Assembly (NCBI GenBank): GCA_040774885.1
Contig: JAXGTO010000005.1
Location: 1-64,000 of the forward strand
Direction: 5' to 3'
Source: JAXGTO01 sp040774885
GTDB taxonomy: Bacteria; Actinomycetota; Coriobacteriia; Coriobacteriales; Eggerthellaceae
Length of the DNA stretch: 64,000 bases
Shown here: piece by piece, positions 54,232-62,140 of the stretch
Layout: every line of letters begins with the position of its first letter
How positions within the stretch are numbered: the first letter of the stretch is position 1
Notes under the pieces: model-generated
Told to the model about the DNA's origin: nothing
What the model saw: the letters and a program-made list of their open reading frames with translations, nothing else
Database searches by the model: none
Made by a program: the position numbers and the translations under genes

Positions 54232-54549
54232 CTATTTCCCATCGCCTCCGAAAAGCGATCCGATGGCAGATCCCACATTGTCGGACACTTCGCTGCTCAC
54301 GGCAGCCTCAGCGGCATCGACAACGCCCTGCACGCCGCCGCCGTCCTTCTTGGTGTAGTCGGCCACCAGGCCTTCGATTCCGCCCAGTTTCTTCACTACG
54401 GCATCGATCTGTTCATCGGGAATGTCGATTCCCGTCATATTCTCAATGGCCTTTGCCGGCTCTTCGTTGATCTGCTTGAGCAGGTCATTGTCGCCTGCTG
54501 CCTTGCCCACAATGCTCTCGACAGTTCCCGCCAAATCGAAATCGGCCAT
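54232..54549 (-). CDS. Small acidic protein of unknown function
   Basis: Protein of 105 residues starting at ATG 54549 with GAAGGGA upstream; the open frame extends further but has no support. It is mostly helical and acidic (SIVGKAAGDNDLLKQINEEP), with a Gly-rich end (SAIGSLFGGDGK). It has no signal peptide or cysteines. The pattern of short helical segments recalls small DUF937-like proteins, but I do not claim membership. It is first in a chain with GH30, tcdA and tatD. Confidence 0.65.
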   Translation of the reverse strand: MADFDLAGTVESIVGKAAGDNDLLKQINEEPAKAIENMTGIDIPDEQIDAVVKKLGGIEGLVADYTKKDGGGVQGVVDAAEAAVSSEVSDNVGSAIGSLFGGDGK

Positions 54550-54639
54550 AGGTCGTCCCTTCACTCGGTTCGGTCCCCTTCGCATGCCGGATAGCTGCAA
54601 ACGAGGTTGCATAATCCCGATACGGATATGCTGCGAATC

Positions 54640-54647
54640 ATTATAAT
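54640..54647. promoter_or_regulatory. Shared palindromic -10 region of divergent genes
   Basis: ATTATAAT contains TATAAT on both strands (54642-54647 plus, 54645-54640 minus), about 54 and 91 nt from the two start codons. -35 hexamers are weak. Confidence 0.45.
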
Positions 54648-54700
54648 ATGAAGCTGTGCATGTTTTGATTGCATATCCAAGGGACAAGTGAGGGACTTTC

Positions 54701-55594
54701 ATGGCAGAAAAAGAACCGAAGAGCCATCCGCAGCGCACCTTCGTGGACGCGAGCAGCGGGCAGAAGATCGAAACGCCGGTCGCCGCTGCCACGGTTCATA
54801 AGCAAGCGGGCGATGCCCCGCAGGCCGATCCGGCAGGGGCCGGAAAATTCCGCATCGGAGCCGTGGTGCTCTGGATCGTCGGCATCGCGTTCGAAGTGCT
54901 GGCCATCTTGTTCATGGCCAAAAAGCTGTACCTTCCGCCCAATTCGATGGTGTGGATGATCGGCTCACTGATCGTCGACTGCGTCTGCGTGGTCATCGGC
55001 TCGCAGCTGTGGAAGAAAGCCAACCACATGGATCCGGCCAGCGAAGCGAACAAGACCAAGTTCTTCATCCAAAACCAGTTGGGCGCCATCATTTCGGTGC
55101 TGGCCTTTTTGCCGTTCATCATCTTGGTGCTGATCAACAAGGATGCCGACAAGAACACCAAGCTGGTCGCAACCATCGTCGCCGTGGTGGCGCTGGCCAT
55201 CAGCGGCGTGTCTTCCATCGACACCAACCCGGTGAGCAGCGAGGACTTGGCCCAAGAGCAGCAGATGGCCGAAACCTACGCGGTCGACGGAAACGTCTAT
55301 TGGACTACCTTCGGCACCGTGTACCACTTGGATCCCGATTGCTCTCACATCATCAACTCGGGCACCATCTATTCCGGTTCGATCGCCGAAGCCACCGATG
55401 CCGGACGCAGCCGTCTGTGCTCCACCTGCGAGCAGCGTGCCGCAGCGGGCGAAATCTCCACTTCGGCAGCCGCCAACCAAGCAACGGGAAGCGCAAGCAC
55501 GCCCGCGGCAAACCAAGACTCGACCGATGCAACGGCAACGCAATCGGAATCAAACGAGCAACAAGGCGACCAAACGCTGAAAAAAGCAGCCTGA
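54701..55594 (+). CDS. Four-helix membrane protein with C-terminal YHxxxC domain
   Basis: Protein of 297 residues; GAGGGA precedes the ATG. A polar N-terminus of about 48 residues leads to hydrophobic segments near 50-72, 82-102, 128-147 and 153-172. The C-terminal region has VYWTTFGTVYHLDPDCSHI and later LCSTC, a pattern like the small VYVTxTGxxYHxxxC...CxxC domain found at the ends of some nucleases and secreted proteins, which may bind metal. The last 40 residues are a Ser/Thr/Gln-rich tail. Function unknown. Confidence 0.72.
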   Translation: MAEKEPKSHPQRTFVDASSGQKIETPVAAATVHKQAGDAPQADPAGAGKFRIGAVVLWIVGIAFEVLAILFMAKKLYLPPNSMVWMIGSLIVDCVCVVIGSQLWKKANHMDPASEANKTKFFIQNQLGAIISVLAFLPFIILVLINKDADKNTKLVATIVAVVALAISGVSSIDTNPVSSEDLAQEQQMAETYAVDGNVYWTTFGTVYHLDPDCSHIINSGTIYSGSIAEATDAGRSRLCSTCEQRAAAGEISTSAAANQATGSASTPAANQDSTDATATQSESNEQQGDQTLKKAA

Positions 55595-55604
55595 CGCCAC
55601 GCCG

Positions 55605-56093
55605 TCAAGCCCACGCACAGAGGTCGGCATATCGCGCCCCCGTCGCCTGAACCAAGGCGGCGGGGGCAGCTAATATCTGCTCGCCGCGCACACCCGCACT
55701 CACCGCGATTTCATCGAAAAGCTGTGCGGTTTCATCGAAAAACGTTGGGAATGATTTCTTCATCCCCAACGGACTGCACCCACCGCGAATATATCCGGTA
55801 ACGCCCATCAGGTCTTTCATAGGCAGCATCTCGACCTTTTTATCGCCCGCAGCGCGAGCCACCTTCTTCAAGTCGAGCTCGCACGAACACGGTATGCAAC
55901 ACACCAGATAACCCGTTCGCTCCCCTTGCAATACCAGCGTCTTGAACACCTGGTCGGGCGATTGCCCCAATTGCGCCGCAACGTGCTTGCCGCTCAAATC
56001 AGACTCATCCACTTGATAGACGGCGGTACGATACGCCACGCCTTCCGTATCGAGCAAGCGCATGGCGTTGGTCTTATGCGGCTTTTCGCTCAC
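55605..56093 (-). CDS. ybaK: YbaK-family Cys-tRNA(Pro)/Cys-tRNA(Cys) deacylase
   Basis: Protein of 162 residues that probably begins with GTG at 56093; an internal ATG at 56063 is the alternative. Family blocks are KTLVLQGERTGYLVCCIPC, the catalytic-type Lys in LDLKKVARAAGDKKVEM, GYIRGGCSPLGMKKSFPTF, and a C-terminal AGVRGEQI. YbaK removes cysteine from mischarged tRNA-Pro. It lies 7 nt downstream of the flippase gene on the same strand. Confidence 0.9.
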   Translation of the reverse strand: MSEKPHKTNAMRLLDTEGVAYRTAVYQVDESDLSGKHVAAQLGQSPDQVFKTLVLQGERTGYLVCCIPCSCELDLKKVARAAGDKKVEMLPMKDLMGVTGYIRGGCSPLGMKKSFPTFFDETAQLFDEIAVSAGVRGEQILAAPAALVQATGARYADLCAWA

Positions 56094-56099
56094 AGATCA

Positions 56100-57686
56100 T
56101 CACTGTGCCGCGTGGCCGGCCGCCGGCAATGCCGGAGCATCCGGATCGGATTCCGGGTTGCGAATGTAGTCCAGGCGGACCTTGATGTATTCCCATACCA
56201 GCAGCACCAGCAGAATGCACATCACGATGAGATACCCGATGACCGCGCCCGGCAGTCCAGTGAAATTGATCAGCAGCAGCAGCACCAACAGCGAAAAGCC
56301 GAAGGTGATCAGATAGAGCTTGGTGACCACCTTCTGTTTGCGCAACACGGTTATCACCTGGTACAGGAAGTCGATGAGCCCCGTCACGCCGCCAGCGGCC
56401 AGCATGATATAGCTCAAAGTTCTGAACTGCTCGAAGTCGATGCCGTATAGGAAGCTCATAACGGGAATGCCTATCCACCCCATCAGCGCGATGCCGATAA
56501 GCGTCACCGCCACGATGACGGCGGCCATGGCGAAGATGAACAGGTCGAAACGCTTGCGATGCTTCACATCAGCCCATGCGGCGGCCATGCGAACCAGCAG
56601 CGGCTTGTAGATGAATCCAACGCTCATGAGCACCGCTTGCGCCGGGAAGTACAGCGCATTGAAATACAGCTGGTTGTCGTAACTCAGCACGCCCTCCATG
56701 GCGAACTTGGGCATGTTGTCCACCAGCGAATACAGGAACAACGCCAAGAACAACGGGAAGCACTGGCGGAACAGATCGGCCACGCCTCGCAGAGCCAACT
56801 TCCGCGATTTGGGAGTTTCGAGCAAAGCAAGCGGGAAGGTGACGAAGAAAAACGTGGCCGCAGCCGCCACAGCCAACGAAATGCTGGCCGCCGCCAAGCT
56901 GCCAGAAACCAGCAGAACCACCGTGAATACCACCAAAACCGCCGCGGAGCGGACGGTGAGCGAAACGCCGGCCAGGTAGAGCTTGTCCATCTGCTGCAAG
57001 CGCCCCTCATACACATCGGCCAGCCCATCGATCATCTTGTACAAGTACACGCCGATGCTGATGAGAAGCATTTCTCCATCGTAGCCGCGAATCTGGCAGT
57101 ACAGCAACCCGACCACCACCATGATGGCGCAGGTTACCCAGCGATTGAGCTGGTAGTCCGAAAACGAATGCTTCTCGTCCAAATCGGAAACCTGGTAGGT
57201 GCGAACACCGTAATTGGCAACGATCATCAGCAACGATGCCGTCACGAAAGCCAACGAGAACATGCCGGCCTGGTCGGCGCCGACGATCTGCGTGGCAATG
57301 ATGGTGATGATGGGGAACACCACGCCCCAAGAAGCAAAGCCTATGGTGTTCCATAGATAGTCGCGGGAAGTGCGATGCGACGCGTATTGTTCTTCCTGAG
57401 CGCTCAACGACCCTTCGGCAGCAGCCCCCAGCAGACGGTCCCACCACGGGTTGAGGATGCGGCGCACGAACCCCGGCTTGCGGGGGCGGTCGGCCTTTGC
57501 GCCGCGCTTCGTCTTGACGCTGCGCTTCGTCTTGGCGTTGTTCGCCGTCTTGGCGCGCGTCGCGTTGGCATTGCGCGTCGCGTTGACGCCGTGCGTTGCT
57601 TTGCCAGACGCAGCGGCCTGTGCAGCATCGTTCGCTTGGGTATGACGGACGGTTTCGTCTGGGAAATCGTCTGCAGGACGCTCCAT
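56100..57686 (-). CDS. Polysaccharide flippase-like membrane protein (MOP superfamily)
   Basis: Protein of 528 residues with about twelve to fourteen hydrophobic helices from residue 110 on. The first (YLWNTIGFASWGVVFPIITI) and SFSDYQLNRWV are typical of Wzx/RfbX-like oligosaccharide flippases in the MOP superfamily. The first 100 residues are an unusual basic, Ala/Asn/Thr/Lys-rich extension made of six-residue repeats. It probably moves a lipid-linked sugar across the membrane, but no glycosyltransferases are nearby. Confidence 0.8.
   Translation of the reverse strand: MERPADDFPDETVRHTQANDAAQAAASGKATHGVNATRNANATRAKTANNAKTKRSVKTKRGAKADRPRKPGFVRRILNPWWDRLLGAAAEGSLSAQEEQYASHRTSRDYLWNTIGFASWGVVFPIITIIATQIVGADQAGMFSLAFVTASLLMIVANYGVRTYQVSDLDEKHSFSDYQLNRWVTCAIMVVVGLLYCQIRGYDGEMLLISIGVYLYKMIDGLADVYEGRLQQMDKLYLAGVSLTVRSAAVLVVFTVVLLVSGSLAAASISLAVAAAATFFFVTFPLALLETPKSRKLALRGVADLFRQCFPLFLALFLYSLVDNMPKFAMEGVLSYDNQLYFNALYFPAQAVLMSVGFIYKPLLVRMAAAWADVKHRKRFDLFIFAMAAVIVAVTLIGIALMGWIGIPVMSFLYGIDFEQFRTLSYIMLAAGGVTGLIDFLYQVITVLRKQKVVTKLYLITFGFSLLVLLLLINFTGLPGAVIGYLIVMCILLVLLVWEYIKVRLDYIRNPESDPDAPALPAAGHAAQ
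57486..57593 (-). repeat. Six degenerate 18-bp units in the flippase N-terminal extension
   Basis: They encode HGVNAT, RNANAT, RAKTAN, NAKTKR, SVKTKR and GAKADR. Repeats of CGCTTCGTCTTG(G/A)CG and GTCGCGTTG(G/A)C are visible on the plus strand. Confidence 0.6.
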
Positions 57687-57846
57687 GTGTTCCGATACCT
57701 CTCTTCGATGGGCGCGGCATGATTGCCGTTGCGCCCCGTATCTCTCATCTCAAAGGATAGTCATCCACCCACCAGCGGCAAGCCCAGATAGAACAGAGGG
57801 CATGAAATCAACGCGCCGCATGCGACTGGAACCTCTGCAACCGTAC

Positions 57847-57874
57847 TTGTTTCAGGCTGCCTTCATGTTAGAAT
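57847..57874 (+). promoter_or_regulatory. Promoter placed for a leaderless dehydratase transcript
   Basis: TTGTTT (57847-57852), a 16-nt spacer, TAGAAT (57869-57874). Only 8 nt separate the -10 from ATG 57883, and no Shine-Dalgarno sequence lies between. Confidence 0.55.
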
Positions 57875-57882
57875 CACAAGTC

Positions 57883-59166
57883 ATGGATATTATTTCAATA
57901 TTCGGCAAAGCCGTCGCCAAAGGCTCGCTCGACAATCCCGATGCCGCACGCAAACTGCTCTTGACCGGGTATCGCGCCCAACGTTTCCGACTGCAAGCCT
58001 TCCCCGACCGACGCCTCGGTGCCGCACATCATCTTTCGGCACGGGCGGTCATGGACCAGGTGCTGGCAACGCTTTCCCAACCGCAACGGGCCGCCGCCGT
58101 CAGCCTGTTCGTTCCCTGCGAACCGCTGCAAGCGGCAGGGTGCATTCCCTATTCCCCCGAACTGCTTTCGGCGTTCTTGGCTGGCACGCGTTGCGAACAG
58201 GCGTTTCTTGATGTTGCTGCGCAAGAAGGCATGCCCGAGACGCTGTGCTCGTATCATCGCGTGTTCAACGGCGCGCTCACCAGCGGGCTCATGCCCGCCC
58301 CCAAGTTCTGCCTGTACACCAATGTGGCCTGCGATGGCAACCTCATCACGTTCCCCCACCTGCAGCGCCACTTCGATATTCCCGGGTTCGGCATCGACGT
58401 GCCTTATGGCAAAACGGAAGAGGCCGTTCAGGAAGTCGCCGGACAATTGCAATCCATGGTCGAATTCATCGGCGACGTCACCGGCACCCGACCGTCCGAC
58501 GACGCCATAAGCGAACACCTGTCACGCGGACAGCGCGGCATTCGCGCCTACCTGAAAGCATGCCAGGCGCAAGCGAAGCGCCGCCTTCCCAGCGACCTTA
58601 CCAGCCAGATGTACGCCGTGGTCATGAACCACCTGCTTGCCGGGTCGGAAGTCTCGGAGCGCTACGGATTGCTGATGGAAAAAGAAGCCGAAGCGGCACC
58701 TCTGTGCAACGGACTGCGCTTGGTATGGCTCCACGTCATCCCCAACATGCAACCCGCCGCCTGCAACCTGCTCGATTTCACCGACGACGCGTTCATCACC
58801 GCCGGCGATTTGGCCTGCGATCCTTGCCTCATCGAAATCGATCCGGCCAAACCCTACGACGCCATGGCACGCCGATTGGTGCATTCCGCATTCAACGGGT
58901 CCATCGACGAACGCGTGAGCCGTGCCCTGCATATGGCCGACTTGACCAATGCCGATGGCGTGGTGGTGTTCGGCCAGTGGGGATGCAAATCCACCTTGGG
59001 AGCCGCGCAGGCGATGAAGCGCGACATCGAAGATGCCGGAATGCCCTGCTTGATCCTCGACGGAGACGGCGCCGATACCGCCAATGCTTCCGACGGGCAA
59101 ACCGCAACGCGCCTGGGAGCCTTCTTGGAGGTTTTGGATCAACGCCGCTGCCGGGTGAGCGCCTGA
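57883..59166 (+). CDS. 2-hydroxyacyl-CoA dehydratase-type subunit (HgdB/FldC/BcrC-like)
   Basis: Protein of 427 residues. Upstream in-frame ATGs exist, but the conserved start is MDIISIFGKAVAKG. It resembles the cluster-binding D-component subunits of 2-hydroxyglutaryl-CoA dehydratase and benzoyl-CoA reductase. Cysteines likely to hold the 4Fe-4S cluster are in VPCEPLQAAGC, FCLYTNVACDGN and VVVFGQWGCKS, with a C-terminal ILDGDGAD (D-G-D) block. Its stop overlaps the next start (TGATG), so it is translated together with the fused subunit/activase. The substrate is unknown; amino-acid fermentation is the usual context. Confidence 0.82.
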   Translation: MDIISIFGKAVAKGSLDNPDAARKLLLTGYRAQRFRLQAFPDRRLGAAHHLSARAVMDQVLATLSQPQRAAAVSLFVPCEPLQAAGCIPYSPELLSAFLAGTRCEQAFLDVAAQEGMPETLCSYHRVFNGALTSGLMPAPKFCLYTNVACDGNLITFPHLQRHFDIPGFGIDVPYGKTEEAVQEVAGQLQSMVEFIGDVTGTRPSDDAISEHLSRGQRGIRAYLKACQAQAKRRLPSDLTSQMYAVVMNHLLAGSEVSERYGLLMEKEAEAAPLCNGLRLVWLHVIPNMQPAACNLLDFTDDAFITAGDLACDPCLIEIDPAKPYDAMARRLVHSAFNGSIDERVSRALHMADLTNADGVVVFGQWGCKSTLGAAQAMKRDIEDAGMPCLILDGDGADTANASDGQTATRLGAFLEVLDQRRCRVSA

Positions 59167-60818
59167 TGCTGCAATGCGTCTGCAAATACACGCCGTGGGA
59201 ACTCCTGGCCGGATTCGGCGAGAGCTTCGAGCTTTTCGACGACCAGCCCGACGACGTTTCGGAAGCCGAATCGTTCGCCCATGCCAACCTCTGCGGTTTC
59301 GGCAAAGCCCTCATAGAAAGATCGCTTGAAGGTGAAACCGACGAGCTCGTCTTGGTCAATTGCTGCGACACGATGCGCCGCGCCTACGAAGTCATAGACC
59401 GAGCCGGCACCTGCTCGTTTCTGCACTTGATGGACCTGCCCCACTGCACCACCGGATGCGCCCGCCAGCAGATGGCCGATCAGCTGCGCTCGCTGCGCGA
59501 CAAGCTGCAAGAACACTACGGCCGCCCCTTCGACCTTCAGGCCTGCCTCGCCGCCTTCAAGCCATCGGCTCCGCAACGCGGCCCCTATATCGGCATCATG
59601 GGCGTGCGCGCCGGTTCGGGCATCGAGCAGATGACGCGCGAATGCCTGCCCCTGCCGGTGCGCAACCTCACCTGCACGGGCAACCGCGACCTCTTCCTGG
59701 ACACCACGCAGCCCTTTGCCGACGAAGACGCTTTTTTCGAAGCGTATGCCGCCGCGCTTCTGGAGCAAACCCCCTGCCAGCGGATGGAGGACACATCCGA
59801 CAGACATCGGCTGTTCGACGATCCCGATCTACGCGGCATCGTTTACCACACCATGAAATTCTGCGACTATTACGGCTGCGAATATGCCGAGATCAAACAG
59901 GAAGCGACCGTGCCCATGCTCAAGATCGAGACCGATTACACCCGGCAAAGCGAAGGCCAGCTCAAAACGCGCGTTGAAGCGTTTGCGGAAACCATTGCCC
60001 CCGAAGAAGCCGCTTCAGTCGAGCTCGCCTCGGTTGCCGGTCAATTCTTCGCCGGCATCGACAGCGGATCCACCAGCACCGATGTGGTCATCATGGACGC
60101 GGAAGGCACCATCGTGGCAACGTCCATCGTCCCCACCGGCGGCGGAGCGCAGGTAAGCGCTGATGCCTGCTTGCAAAAAGCGCTCGATGACGCGGGCATC
60201 CCTTCGTCCAAAATCGCACGCACCGTGGCTACCGGATACGGGCGCGCCTACATCACATCGGGCGACCGAGACATTACCGAGATTACCTGCCACGCCAAGG
60301 GCGCCCACTATCTGGACCCTTCCGTGCGCAGCATCATCGATATCGGCGGCCAGGACAGCAAGGCCATCCGATTGAACGAAAAAGGCGCCGTGGACAACTT
60401 CGTCATGAACGACAAATGCGCAGCCGGCACCGGACGCTTCATGGAAATGATGGCCCGCACCTTGGGAGTCGATCTTGATCAGATGGGTCCGCTCGGACTG
60501 CAATGGAGCCGCGACATCACCATTTCAAGCATGTGCACGGTATTCGCCGAAAGCGAAGTGGTGTCGCTGGTGGCACGCAACGTGGCGCAGCCCGACATCA
60601 TCCACGGGCTCGACACCTCCGTCGCCAACAAGACGGCAGGGCTGTTCAAGCGCGTCGGCGCCGATGCGACCAAACCGGTCATGATGACCGGCGGTGTGGC
60701 CCGCAATCTGGGCGTGGTGCGCGCCATCGAAGACAAACTGGGTTGCAAACTGGTGGTCAGCGAATATTCCCAGCTGTGCGGAGCCATCGGCGCCGCCCTC
60801 TACGCCGTCGAAGGCTAG
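59166..60818 (+). CDS. Dehydratase-like subunit fused to an acyl-CoA dehydratase activase
   Basis: Protein of 550 residues. The frame runs open from 58245, but ATG 59166 overlaps the upstream stop. Residues 1-270 look like a second HgdA/B-type subunit (VCKYTPWELLAGFG, VNCCDTMRRAYEV, LPHCTTGCARQQ, KFCDYYGCEYAE). Residues 295-550 are an activase of the BadF/BcrA/HgdC type with an actin-like ATPase fold: FFAGIDSGSTSTDVV, IDIGGQDSK, and cluster cysteines in NDKCAAGTGRF and SSMCTVFAESEV. Activases use ATP to fire an electron into the dehydratase. Here activator and acceptor are joined in the order subunit then activase. Confidence 0.85.
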   Translation: MLQCVCKYTPWELLAGFGESFELFDDQPDDVSEAESFAHANLCGFGKALIERSLEGETDELVLVNCCDTMRRAYEVIDRAGTCSFLHLMDLPHCTTGCARQQMADQLRSLRDKLQEHYGRPFDLQACLAAFKPSAPQRGPYIGIMGVRAGSGIEQMTRECLPLPVRNLTCTGNRDLFLDTTQPFADEDAFFEAYAAALLEQTPCQRMEDTSDRHRLFDDPDLRGIVYHTMKFCDYYGCEYAEIKQEATVPMLKIETDYTRQSEGQLKTRVEAFAETIAPEEAASVELASVAGQFFAGIDSGSTSTDVVIMDAEGTIVATSIVPTGGGAQVSADACLQKALDDAGIPSSKIARTVATGYGRAYITSGDRDITEITCHAKGAHYLDPSVRSIIDIGGQDSKAIRLNEKGAVDNFVMNDKCAAGTGRFMEMMARTLGVDLDQMGPLGLQWSRDITISSMCTVFAESEVVSLVARNVAQPDIIHGLDTSVANKTAGLFKRVGADATKPVMMTGGVARNLGVVRAIEDKLGCKLVVSEYSQLCGAIGAALYAVEG

Positions 60819-60875
60819 CCGACAGGCGAGCACCGGAGTTCTGCGGCACCGCCCCCCTCAATCCATGAATCTGAA

Positions 60876-60902
60876 AACGGGCCGCTCGATGAGCGGCCCG
60901 TT
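60876..60902. terminator. Bidirectional intrinsic terminator
   Basis: Perfect 12-bp stem, AACGGGCCGCTC and its complement, with a 3-nt loop between the activase and rplL genes. Confidence 0.8.
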
Positions 60903-60928
60903 CGGCAAAGCAGGTTGTTGCAGCCTGT

Positions 60929-61312
60929 TTACTTCAAGGTAACGGCAGCACCGGCTTCTTCGAGCTGCTTCTTCAGCTCTTCGGCCTTGTCCTTGGCGAC
61001 GCCTTCCTGCACGGGGGCGGGAGCGCTCTCCACCATTTCCTTGGCTTCTTTCAGGCCCAGGCCGGTGATCTCGCGGACAACCTTGATGACGGCGATCTTG
61101 TTGTCGCCGAAGCCTTCGAGCACGACGTCGAAGTCGCTCTTCTCGGCGGCAGCTTCGCCACCGGCAGCAGGAGCACCGGCAGCAGCCACGGCCACGGGGG
61201 CGGCGGCGGAGACGCCGAAGGTCTCCTCGATGTCCTTGACCAGTTCGCTGGCCTCGAGCAGGGACATTTCCTTCAGAGCTTCGATGATATCTTCTTTGGT
61301 CAACTTAGCCAT
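60929..61312 (-). CDS. rplL: 50S ribosomal protein L7/L12
   Basis: Protein of 127 residues of normal length: N-terminal dimerisation domain (KLTKEDIIEALKEMSLLEA), an Ala/Gly/Pro-rich hinge at about 35-55, and the C-terminal factor-binding domain (IAVIKVVREITGLGLKEAK). GAAAGGAA precedes the ATG. It follows rplJ in the usual order. Confidence 0.96.
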   Translation of the reverse strand: MAKLTKEDIIEALKEMSLLEASELVKDIEETFGVSAAAPVAVAAAGAPAAGGEAAAEKSDFDVVLEGFGDNKIAVIKVVREITGLGLKEAKEMVESAPAPVQEGVAKDKAEELKKQLEEAGAAVTLK

Positions 61313-61394
61313 TGTTCTTGTTTCCTTTCATGCAGCCGCATTCAGGCGGCCTCTTTTATCAACTGTTCGGCGCGATTTCGCACCATTTCCGCTG

Positions 61395-61916
61395 TTAGGC
61401 GGCGGGTTTCTGCTGGGCAACCTGATTGGTAGCCTGGGCCAAACCGCTCGGTACGCCATTGATGGCAACGGCGAGACCGCGGGCCATGCCGGAAATGAGG
61501 CCGGCAAGCTGTCCCATGAGCTCTTCGTGAGAAGGCAGCGAAGCGATGGCTTCGACCTGAGCCGCATCCACGGCAGCACCTTCCATGATGCCGCCCTTGA
61601 TCACCAAGTTCTCGTTGTCCTTGGCGAAGGTCTTGATGGCCTTGGCCGCAGCAGCGGGATCTTCGTTGGCGAACACGAAAGCGCTCGGGCCCTCCAGCAT
61701 GTCGTCGAGCGTGGGAAGTTCCAACTCGCCGAGTGCCAGATGCATGATCGTGTTCTTGTAAACCGTCATGTGGGAACCGGTTGCGCGGATGTCGCGGCGC
61801 AGCTGCTGGACTTCCTTCACGGTGAGGCCGCGATAATCGACGACCCACAACGCGGGCAGGTCGGTCAGCTCGTCCTTGATCTTGGAGAGGGTCTCCTTGT
61901 TCTGTGCATTGGGCAT
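61395..61916 (-). CDS. rplJ: 50S ribosomal protein L10
   Basis: Protein of 173 residues. AAGGAGGTG before ATG 61916 is preferred over the ATG at 61925. It shows WVVDYRGLTVKEVQQLRRD, YKNTI and the C-terminal helix that binds L7/L12 dimers. rplK and rplA are not adjacent; the gene upstream is an unrelated membrane protein. Confidence 0.95.
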   Translation of the reverse strand: MPNAQNKETLSKIKDELTDLPALWVVDYRGLTVKEVQQLRRDIRATGSHMTVYKNTIMHLALGELELPTLDDMLEGPSAFVFANEDPAAAAKAIKTFAKDNENLVIKGGIMEGAAVDAAQVEAIASLPSHEELMGQLAGLISGMARGLAVAINGVPSGLAQATNQVAQQKPAA

Positions 61917-61925
61917 GTAGTACAC

Positions 61926-62100
61926 CTCCTTTTCGCAAAGCTCGTGTTCCGCTCCGGGGAGTGGATCGCACTTCGCGAAAAGAACGACCCCTGCGCCCGA
62001 AGGACAGCAGGGGTCGAAAAGCTCGATGCTCTTATGACCACCTCGGCGGGCCGCTTGCGCGATTGAACCCTTGCGGGTGCCGGCTGTCTACGGTAGCGGA
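61926..62100 (-). ncRNA. Structured leader of rplJ-rplL (candidate L10 leader)
   Basis: The untranslated stretch upstream of rplJ has a strong hairpin, GACCCCTGC (62015-62007) with GCAGGGGTC (61994-61986), and further paired segments. L10 or its complex with L12 binds such leaders to repress the operon in many bacteria. The assignment rests on position and pairing, not on a confirmed consensus. Confidence 0.5.
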
Positions 62101-62136
62101 ACGGTTGTATAACCGTACGCGCTGCATTTCTGCAGC
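62101..62136 (-). terminator. Double hairpin after the large membrane protein gene
   Basis: GCTGCA-TTTC-TGCAGC (62121-62136) and ACGGTT-GTAT-AACCGT (62101-62116), directly downstream of the stop at 62141. Confidence 0.5.
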
Positions 62137-62140
62137 TGGG

